A stretch of DNA of 29,370 nucleotides from an uncultured Collinsella sp. (GTDB lineage: Bacteria > Actinomycetota > Coriobacteriia > Coriobacteriales > Coriobacteriaceae): NCBI GenBank assembly GCA_938023085.1, contig CALHDP010000082.1, forward strand, positions 1 through 29,370. The letters are read 5' to 3'. The notes under the pieces were generated by a model. The model worked only from the letters and a program-made list of their open reading frames with translations, did no database searches and was not told the DNA's origin. Within the stretch, counting starts at the first letter, position 1; each line of letters starts with the position of its first letter. Below, one piece after another: positions 1-6,098 of this stretch. A program made the position numbers and the translations under genes.

Positions 1-65
1 CGGGTGCCCTACCGGGAGTAACCCCGACGGTTGACAAAACTATAGGAACACCCAAAGACTACACA

Positions 66-243
66 ACAGCCAAGGTAACGCCGATGCTTTGTCAACGACA
101 GCGAAAACCCGCCAGAGCGAGCAAGGTGCCTTGAAACAAGGCGGCATTGACCTTCTGGTCATGCCGCCGAAGTTGAAAGGCAGATTGCCGCTCTGGCGGG
201 TTTGCAGCGTCAACTGGTTACGCGGTTCGTAGAACCGCGTAAC
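66..243 (+). ncRNA. Structured repeat element, copy A (candidate ncRNA)
   Basis: A 178-nt element that aligns without any gap to 3300-3477. It folds into a long outer stem (105-119 with 189-203, 15 bp), an inner hairpin (140-152 with 157-168, loop TTCT, one bulged base at 148) and a 3' hairpin at 217-243 (12-bp stem, loop GTA) that is identical in both copies. The two stems differ in sequence between the copies but still pair, with about 14 double substitutions, so the structure is under selection. One pair is C-G here and T-G in the other copy, which is tolerated only if the plus strand is the functional one. Similarity may reach back to about 46. The 3' hairpin ends two bases before the stop codon of the leftward dehydrogenase gene, and no T-tract follows it on either strand. 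RNA, single-stranded DNA hairpin or mobile element cannot be separated from sequence alone. Confidence 0.55.
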
Positions 244-245
244 TG

Positions 246-1046
246 TTAGGGCCGCTGGCCCATGCCACCCTCGAGGGTGACGGTCTCGCCGTTCATGTAC
301 TTAAAGTCGGGACCGCAGAGCTGAACGACCACGCGGCCGATTTCCTTCTCGACGTCGCCGTAGTGGCCCGCCGGCGGCATGTGGACATTGGCCTTGAACG
401 CCTCGGGATAAGCATCCTGGAAGTTCTCGAGCGCAGCGGTCCAAGCAAGCGGACAAACGATATTGACGTTGATGCCGTCCTTGCCCCACTCGTTGGCGGC
501 AACGCGAGTCAGACCGCGGATGCCCTCCTTGGCAGCGGCATAGCTGCACTGGCCGTAGTTGCCAAACAGGCCGGCGCCCGAGGCAAAGTTGACCACGGAA
601 CCCTTGGTCTCCTTCAGGTGCGGATAGGCCTTCTGCATATACAGATAGGTGGCATACAGACCGGAATAAATGGCCAGGTTAAACTGATCCATGGTGTGAT
701 CGGCGATGGTCACGCCCGAGGCGCTGGCCTGAGCATTGTTGACGACGGCGTCGATGCGGCCGAACTCCTCAATGGCCTTGTCGATGACGTTCTGGACGAC
801 GGCCTCGTTGTCCTGACCAGCCGAGACATCGGCCTGAACAGGCAGAACCTTGACACCGTACTCGGCCTCGAGAGACTCCTTGGCGGCCTCGAGCTTGGCA
901 ACGTTGCGGCCGGTGATGACGAGGTTCGCGCCCTCCTTGGCAAATGCGATATCGATGCCGTAGCCGATGGAGCCAGCGGAACCGTCCTTAAGCGTGGCCT
1001 TGCCGCCGCCGGTGACGATCACGGTCTTACCAGTGAAAAGTCCCAT
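246..1046 (-). CDS. Short-chain dehydrogenase/reductase (possible hydroxysteroid dehydrogenase)
   Basis: A 266-residue classical SDR oxidoreductase. The nucleotide-binding start TGGG (12-15) is followed by an extra loop before the second glycine patch SIGYG (26-30), which differs from the compact TGxxxGIG and recalls the FabI-like spacing. TGR at 45-47 suggests NADP(H) preference. NNA is at 103-105, and the catalytic residues are S156, Y169 and K173 (YxxxK). The start at 1046 is chosen because GAAAGGA lies 5 nt upstream; a longer reading to 1094 adds 16 unlikely residues. From memory, the loop insertion and the NNAQASASG stretch resemble 12-alpha-hydroxysteroid dehydrogenases of gut anaerobes, so a bile-acid substrate is possible but unproven. 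It is a lone gene, divergent from the next. Confidence 0.9.
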   Translation of the reverse strand: MGLFTGKTVIVTGGGKATLKDGSAGSIGYGIDIAFAKEGANLVITGRNVAKLEAAKESLEAEYGVKVLPVQADVSAGQDNEAVVQNVIDKAIEEFGRIDAVVNNAQASASGVTIADHTMDQFNLAIYSGLYATYLYMQKAYPHLKETKGSVVNFASGAGLFGNYGQCSYAAAKEGIRGLTRVAANEWGKDGINVNIVCPLAWTAALENFQDAYPEAFKANVHMPPAGHYGDVEKEIGRVVVQLCGPDFKYMNGETVTLEGGMGQRP

Positions 1047-1340
1047 ACAAAGTCCTTTCAAATCGCGACGGGCCCACCCGCCGACTGCGCGCATCCAACT
1101 TCACGCGCCAAAAGCTGAAATGCAACTTTAGCGGGTTCAAGTGAAAAATAAAGACCGCAGCAGGCGAACGGCACAACGTCATTCGGCGAAGGGATTGTCA
1201 AGTACAAACTGGATAAAGCGGCCGAGTTATTGTTATCAGATCGAGCCATCGAACACGTTTTGAAACTTTGCTGCAGCGCGTGGGATGTCGGCGCGAGACT
1301 TTATCATAGGGTGACAAACAACGATGAGGAGCACATGCCT

Positions 1341-3104
1341 ATGACAGACGAGCTGGACCCCCAGACTCAACAGCATATTGATGATTCCGCAGACGCCGTC
1401 GCAGATACTGATGTTGTGACCTGCGATGGTATCGACATCGACGACCCCATCTTGGACGAAAGCGCTACGGCGGAAACCCCTGCCGCAGAAAACGCCGACG
1501 AGCAAAATGACGATGCGCCCGCTCAGGACGACGCCCCTGTACAGGACCCTGCTCCGCAAGCAGCAGGCCCCATCGAGGTGTCTTCGGAAGAAGAGCTCGA
1601 TGCCGTCATGGACTCCATGATGGATGCCGTCAAAGCGATGAAAGACGCCGTCGCCGATGCCGATATTGATACCGAGGAAGAGGAGGCCGCCGAGGCGGCC
1701 TCGACCTTCGTGCCCGGCGAGACTCCGGTCGCCGACCGGGGCAGCACCATGCCCTCGTTTCTGCAGCTCGAGCATCCCACGATTGGCGCCGATGCGGTCG
1801 ATCCGCACGCAGCAGGCTTTTCTGTGGTCGAGGGCGGTACCGGCAATATCGCCGCGCCGCAGGCTGCCGATGTGGACGCTGCCGGCACCGCTCGCCCGAC
1901 CGCCCCGCACTCCCCCGCCGCAAGCCGCGATCTGGGGACCGCTGTCTCGAACACCGCGAACGCCGTGGGCACCTTTATCGCCCAGGGCGCCTCGGCCATG
2001 CGCGAGATGAATGCCGCGAAAAAGGCACTTGCCGATGCCCGCGCCCACCTGGCCGAACTTGAGCAGCGCATTGCCGATCAGGCCGAGGAACTCGAGACGC
2101 GCCAGGATATCGCAGGCCGCTACGACCAGATCGTCGCCGACCAGCGCCAGGCGATTGCCACGGCCCAAAAGACTGCAGCGGCCGCCGAGATTGACCGTGA
2201 TGCCCACGCCGCCAAAGCGACAGAGCTCAAGGGTCAGTTCGAACAAATGAAGACAGAGGATGACGCGACTGAGCTCCGCCTGAAGGCCGCGCTCGACGCC
2301 GTGGAGGCCCGCGAGGCGAGCTCGCGCGAAACCGGCAACCGCCTCGTTCGGCGTCTTGAGGATTCCAAGCGCATCCGCGACAAGGTGAAGGCCGAGCGAG
2401 ACGCCGGCATTGCGGCCGCACAACAAACCGTCGACGCCACGCGCGCCCAGCTCGAGACGCTGCGTCATGAGTATGCCGAGCTGCAACGCAATCCCTCGGC
2501 AAATCCCGCCAACTATACGGTGCGCACCAGCGAACTCTCGATGCAGATCTCCGACACGGCAGATGCCCTGCGTAAAGCCGAAGAAGATGTCCCGCGCATC
2601 ACCGCCGATCTTGAGCACTCGCTTGCCGCAGCCGAGCAGGCCGTCGAACAGGCGCAAGCCCCCATCGCCGACGCTAAGCGAGCCCATCAGGCCGTGACGG
2701 CAGAGGCCGATGCCGCGCGCGACGAGCTGCAGACCGCAAAAACCGCCGCTGCAACGCGCCAGCGCGAACTGCGCGAGAAGATCACCGCCGAGGACAAGGC
2801 ACGCCGCGACCAGGAGCAGAGCATAGCCAACGCCCAAGCAGATGCCGCACATGCACAGTCGATCATCGAACAGGCGACCGAGGTGCACGACCACCCAGAG
2901 ATCACTGAGTCCCTTGCAGGATCCTTGGCCCGAGACAAAGCCGAACACACCGAGACCGAGCGAGAAGTCGCCCAGCTCGAGGCCACCGAGGACGCGGTGC
3001 GCGAGCGTACCCGCGACTCACGCATCAAATTCACCGGCGCCATCGTCTGCATCGTCGCTGCAATCCTGGTGATCATCCTAGTCTGGCTGTTCGCAAGCAA
3101 GTAA
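1341..3104 (+). CDS. Tail-anchored coiled-coil protein of unknown function
   Basis: A 587-residue protein with no family I recognise. Residues 1-210 are acidic, Ala/Asp/Glu/Pro-rich and probably disordered. Residues about 219-550 are Ala/Glu/Gln/Arg-rich with long heptad-like runs, predicted to be a continuous coiled coil. Residues 564-585 are a single hydrophobic helix (FTGAIVCIVAAILV and onwards) ending in Ala-Ser-Lys, preceded by several arginines. There is no signal peptide, so the protein should sit in the cytoplasm with a C-terminal membrane anchor. AGGAG at 1327-1331 lies 9 nt before ATG 1341 and only 3 nt before ATG 1335, so 1341 is preferred; an upstream in-frame ATG at 1230 has no such site. 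A role as a cell-envelope scaffold or in division is only a guess. Confidence 0.8.
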   Translation: MTDELDPQTQQHIDDSADAVADTDVVTCDGIDIDDPILDESATAETPAAENADEQNDDAPAQDDAPVQDPAPQAAGPIEVSSEEELDAVMDSMMDAVKAMKDAVADADIDTEEEEAAEAASTFVPGETPVADRGSTMPSFLQLEHPTIGADAVDPHAAGFSVVEGGTGNIAAPQAADVDAAGTARPTAPHSPAASRDLGTAVSNTANAVGTFIAQGASAMREMNAAKKALADARAHLAELEQRIADQAEELETRQDIAGRYDQIVADQRQAIATAQKTAAAAEIDRDAHAAKATELKGQFEQMKTEDDATELRLKAALDAVEAREASSRETGNRLVRRLEDSKRIRDKVKAERDAGIAAAQQTVDATRAQLETLRHEYAELQRNPSANPANYTVRTSELSMQISDTADALRKAEEDVPRITADLEHSLAAAEQAVEQAQAPIADAKRAHQAVTAEADAARDELQTAKTAAATRQRELREKITAEDKARRDQEQSIANAQADAAHAQSIIEQATEVHDHPEITESLAGSLARDKAEHTETEREVAQLEATEDAVRERTRDSRIKFTGAIVCIVAAILVIILVWLFASK

Positions 3105-3136
3105 ACCGGCTGCCAAAAAAACGCTCAACGCAGTTG

Positions 3137-3193
3137 CGGTGAGATAGTTCCTGTTTAGCCTCAAAAAAGGCCAATTCAAGAACTATCTCACCG
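3137..3193. repeat. REP-like inverted repeat
   Basis: Perfect 14-bp arms at 3137-3150 and 3180-3193 (CGGTGAGATAGTTC and its complement) around a 29-nt loop that contains a second small GCC/GGC pairing. It starts 32 nt after the stop of the coiled-coil gene. No T-tract follows, so it is not a standard intrinsic terminator; a REP-like or MITE-derived palindrome is more likely. Confidence 0.6.
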
Positions 3194-3213
3194 AAACTTA
3201 TTAGATTGATGCA

Positions 3214-3295
3214 AGGTAGTCATTGGGGACGTTCTAGGTAGTCATTGGGGACGTTCTTAAACGACTAGTCGAACAAGAACGTCCCCAATGACTAC
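3214..3295. repeat. Tandem 22-nt repeat forming a 21-bp perfect palindrome
   Basis: Two identical adjacent 22-nt copies (3214-3235 and 3236-3257) carry the core GTCATTGGGGACGTTC. The second copy pairs perfectly over 21 bp (3238-3258) with the inverted copy at 3275-3295. The 16-nt loop holds a self-complementary decamer CGACTAGTCG (3262-3271), so the whole block can form a cruciform. The right arm runs directly into structured element B, and a degenerate form of that arm (46-62) precedes element A, which suggests that it belongs to the same repeat family. Confidence 0.75.
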
Positions 3296-3299
3296 ATTG

Positions 3300-3477
3300 A
3301 CAGCCAAAGAAACGCCGATGTTATGGCAGAGTCAGCGAACGAGTCGCATTTGAGACAAGGTGACGTGAAACGAAAGGGCGCTGACCTTCTGGTCGCGCCC
3401 TTGAAGTTGAACGTCAGATTGTCCAAATGCGGCCCGCGCAGCGTCGAGTAGTTACGCGGTTCGTAGAACCGCGTAAC
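3300..3477 (+). ncRNA. Structured repeat element, copy B (candidate ncRNA)
   Basis: Second copy of the element at 66-243, the same length to the base. The outer stem uses 3340-3352 with 3424-3436 and the inner hairpin 3374-3386 with 3391-3402, in the same register as copy A but with different sequences. The loop CTTCTG, the flank AAGTTGAA and the 3' hairpin (3451-3477) are unchanged. The last base of that hairpin is the last base of the queA stop codon. A leftward reading frame crosses the element in both copies without a stop, but it is better explained by the palindromes. Confidence 0.55.
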
Positions 3478-4694
3478 TAACAAATGAGCATCGCATCGCC
3501 AAAGCTGAAGAAGCGATAACGTTCTTCGATGGCAGCGGCGTAGGCATCCATGATCTGGTCGCGGGTGGCAAGCGCGCTCACGAGCATCATGAGCGTGGAG
3601 CGCGGCACGTGGAAGTTCGTGATCAGCGCATCGACCACGTGATAGGTCGAGCCGGGCATGAGGTAAAGCTGCGTCGTGGCGTTCTCGCGCACCACGATGT
3701 CACCGCGGCCAAGTGTATCGGCCCCGTCCTCGCGGCCCTCAAAATAGCGCGCCGTCACGGCCGGATCGGACACCGGTGCCTCAGCGTCAAAGGCGCTTTC
3801 GAGCGAACGCACGGCGGTAGTGCCGACGGCGATCACGCGGTGCCCCTCGGCCTTCGCCTTATGCACGGCGTCGACCACCTCCTGCGATACGTGGTAGCGC
3901 TCGGTGTGCATCACGTGCTGCGTGGGATCGTCCTCCTCCACCAGACGGAAGGTATCGATGCCCACTTCGAGCTCGACGGCAGCAAACTTGGCGCCCTTGG
4001 CCTCGATAGCGGCCATAAGCTCGGGGGTAAAGTGCAGACCCGCCGTGGGAGCGGCAGCCGAGTGCTCCTCCTTCATGGCGTAGACGGTCTGATATTTCTC
4101 GGGATCGCCCTCGTAATCGGTAATGTAGGGCGGCAGCGGCACGTGGCCGGCAGCATGGATGGCCTCGTCAAGCGTGCGCGGGTCGCCGGCGGCATTGCAA
4201 CCGACCGGCTCAAAGCGCACCAGGCGGCCGCCGCGGCTATCGGTGACAAAGTCGATGACCTCGGCCGTCAGCACCACGGGCGCGCCCTCGGGCGCATGGG
4301 CACCGCCCGCACGATACTCAATCTGAGCACCGGGCTTCAGGCGCTTACCCGGCTTGACCAGGCACTCCCAAACATGACCCAGCGGGTCAACGTCCTCGCG
4401 GCGCTTGAGCAGCAGCGTCTCGACCACGCCGCCCGAGCCCGTCTTGCGGCCAATCAGGCGAGCCGGCATCACGCGCGTCTGGTTGATGACGAGCACGTCG
4501 CCCGGCTCGATATAGTCGATGATGTCACGGAAGATGCGGTGCTCGACGGTGCCGCCATGCTCTAGCGGCGTTCCTGTCTCGGAGCCTTTGCGATCAACCA
4601 CCAGCAGGCGGCAGGAGTCGCGCGGCTCGGCAGGCGCCTGGGCGATGAGCTCTTCGGGCAGGTTATAGTCAAAATCATCGGTACGCATAGACAC
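3477..4694 (-). CDS. queA: QueA, S-adenosylmethionine:tRNA ribosyltransferase-isomerase
   Basis: QueA moves and isomerises the ribosyl group of S-adenosylmethionine onto preQ1 at the wobble base of GUN-anticodon tRNAs, giving epoxyqueuosine. The 405-residue protein matches the family over its whole length: N-terminal DFDYNLPEELIAQAP, the NQTRVMPARL and RKTGSGGVVETLLL blocks, AAPTAGLHFT near the middle, VGTTAVRSLES, and C-terminal TNFHVPRSTLMMLVSA. It is somewhat longer than the usual 340-350 residues because of inserts between these blocks. Translation probably starts at GTG 4694, since AAGGAG lies 8 nt upstream; the in-frame ATG at 4688 would be 14 nt away. It is the last gene of a leftward group with queH, 64 nt downstream of it. 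Confidence 0.97.
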   Translation of the reverse strand: MSMRTDDFDYNLPEELIAQAPAEPRDSCRLLVVDRKGSETGTPLEHGGTVEHRIFRDIIDYIEPGDVLVINQTRVMPARLIGRKTGSGGVVETLLLKRREDVDPLGHVWECLVKPGKRLKPGAQIEYRAGGAHAPEGAPVVLTAEVIDFVTDSRGGRLVRFEPVGCNAAGDPRTLDEAIHAAGHVPLPPYITDYEGDPEKYQTVYAMKEEHSAAAPTAGLHFTPELMAAIEAKGAKFAAVELEVGIDTFRLVEEDDPTQHVMHTERYHVSQEVVDAVHKAKAEGHRVIAVGTTAVRSLESAFDAEAPVSDPAVTARYFEGREDGADTLGRGDIVVRENATTQLYLMPGSTYHVVDALITNFHVPRSTLMMLVSALATRDQIMDAYAAAIEERYRFFSFGDAMLIC

Positions 4695-4758
4695 GTCGGA
4701 TTCTCCTTATATAGCTAAAGTCCGCTCTACATCCTAGCAGGCTGACGTCCCAAGTGAA

Positions 4759-5334
4759 CTACTTTTTGGCGGCTTTGCGCTCGTCGCGGATGCGGGCGCG
4801 GTCCATGGCCGCCTCGACAGCCGAGAAGCGGCAACCACAGTAGTTCTGCCGATACATGCCAAGCTCGCGCGAACGGCGTGTCGCCTCGGGATAATACGGG
4901 CGAAAATCGCGAATCACCGGGGTGAGCCCATGTGCCGCCGCCAAGTGCTCAAGCACGTCATTGCAGGTATCGAACAGCTGGTACGGCGAGACGGCGAGCG
5001 TCGTGCCCACAAACTCAAACCCGCGCTCCTGGGCCACGCGGCACGCCTCGGCCAAGCGCAGGGCATAGCACGCGCGACAGCGACGAGGCCGATCGGCACC
5101 CAGCGGTGCCACGCCGGTCTCCCAGCGATCGCGGTCCTCCCCTGCCTCGATGAGCTCGATATCGCCATCGGCACACCACCGGCGCAGCTCGTCCAAGCGG
5201 CGCTGCCATTCATCGCGCGGTTGAATATTGGGGTTGGTCCAGCAAATCGTGGGCTCAAACCCCTCCTCGCGCAGCAGGCGAACCGGCTCAAGCGAGCATG
5301 GTGCACAGCACGCATGCAGCAACAACGACTTCAT
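4759..5334 (-). CDS. queH: QueH, epoxyqueuosine reductase
   Basis: QueH reduces epoxyqueuosine to queuosine in tRNA, the step after QueA. It replaces the cobalamin-dependent QueG, so this pathway does not need B12. The 191-residue protein has the family signatures: LLHACCAPCS with C9, C10 and C13, CWTNPNIQP, CRACYALRL with C86 and C89, and NYCGC with C166 and C168; these cysteines hold iron-sulphur and metal centres. The start at 5334 is set by GGAGGAG, 6 nt upstream; the ATG at 5340 directly touches that site. DUF3267 lies 62 nt upstream and queA 64 nt downstream, so cotranscription is likely. Confidence 0.95.
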   Translation of the reverse strand: MKSLLLHACCAPCSLEPVRLLREEGFEPTICWTNPNIQPRDEWQRRLDELRRWCADGDIELIEAGEDRDRWETGVAPLGADRPRRCRACYALRLAEACRVAQERGFEFVGTTLAVSPYQLFDTCNDVLEHLAAAHGLTPVIRDFRPYYPEATRRSRELGMYRQNYCGCRFSAVEAAMDRARIRDERKAAKK

Positions 5335-5396
5335 CGACATCTCCTCCCCCGCAATGATTTTTTAATCCCCGTCCCAGAAAAATCATCCCAAAAAGA

Positions 5397-5966
5397 CTAC
5401 CTTGCGAAAAAGCGCACGCCAAAGGATGTGTCCTCGCAGGCGGCAATGCGACGGTCGCGCAAAATGGTCCGCACGTAATACCAGTCGCCTACACAGCCCG
5501 ACAAATGCAAGCCGGCAGCCAGATAGCACAGCAGCGAATAGCCCGAAAACGCAAACCCCAGGGCAAGCGTTGTCGTCACAACAACCGTCGGCGCCAGGCA
5601 AATCGCCATATACCGCCGGCGCGAATACACAATCCCCTCGGCGCAGGCATAGATCATCGCCGTCTCGCGATTCGCCCCAAAGGTCACCTTCGCGCCCGCA
5701 GGCGCCAGCAGCTTAAAAAACACGCCGTGCACCAGCTCGTGCACGGCGAACGACGCCATTGAGATCGCAGCCAAGCCGACTATCCAGCCCACGACAGCCA
5801 TCCAGCCGCCCGCGTCAGCCGCATCCAAGTCTGCAGGCCCGCCCAGCAGCATAAACACCGGCACCAGGCACACGGCAAACACGCCGACTACGACCATCCC
5901 CCACACGAAGCAAGCGTGCAGAAAATCCTCGTCCTCAAACGCATGTATGTTGGAAATCTCATTCAT
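5397..5966 (-). CDS. DUF3267-type integral membrane zincin-like protein
   Basis: A 189-residue protein with about four membrane segments. The first pair spans residues 20-75, and a metalloprotease-like motif HELVHG (HExxH) follows in the next segment, with a short aromatic tail GCVGDWYY near 160. This combination matches the DUF3267 family of putative zincin peptidases; the proteolytic role is inferred from the motif. No Shine-Dalgarno is obvious before ATG 5966, but a TATCCT box lies 8 nt upstream (5975-5980), which would fit a leaderless or nearly leaderless transcript. It is upstream of queH on the same strand and has no clear functional link to queuosine. Confidence 0.8.
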   Translation of the reverse strand: MNEISNIHAFEDEDFLHACFVWGMVVVGVFAVCLVPVFMLLGGPADLDAADAGGWMAVVGWIVGLAAISMASFAVHELVHGVFFKLLAPAGAKVTFGANRETAMIYACAEGIVYSRRRYMAICLAPTVVVTTTLALGFAFSGYSLLCYLAAGLHLSGCVGDWYYVRTILRDRRIAACEDTSFGVRFFAR

Positions 5967-6008
5967 AGCATCTTAGGATAGCGCCCCTGCCACGCACCCG
6001 CCCGCATG

Positions 6009-6017
6009 TGCGATAAT
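6009..6017 (+). promoter_or_regulatory. Extended -10 promoter before metG-like gene
   Basis: TGCGATAAT, an extended -10 (TGn plus GATAAT), lies 81 nt before the start codon. No good -35 is visible. The same TGCGATAAT precedes degV on the other strand. Confidence 0.45.
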
Positions 6018-6098
6018 GTCGAACGATATGCACGAATTGACCACCGCGCCGCCGAGCCCCGCGCCCGGCCGCGCCCTCACCATATGCGAAGGAGTCCC

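Noticed and set aside
31..46. TTGACA followed by TATAGG as a promoter of copy A
   Set aside because: The spacing between the boxes is only 4 nt.
217..243. 3' hairpin of the structured element as an intrinsic terminator
   Set aside because: A strong stem but no run of T after it on either strand, in either copy.
1236..2948. Open frame of 570 codons on the minus strand
   Set aside because: Antisense to the coiled-coil gene; Cys/Gly/His-rich composition typical of a shadow frame.
3292..3483. A 63-codon leftward frame over copy B, with an uninterrupted in-phase equivalent over copy A
   Set aside because: The frame is kept because the element has no gaps, and the changes follow base pairing rather than codon positions; no ribosome binding site.
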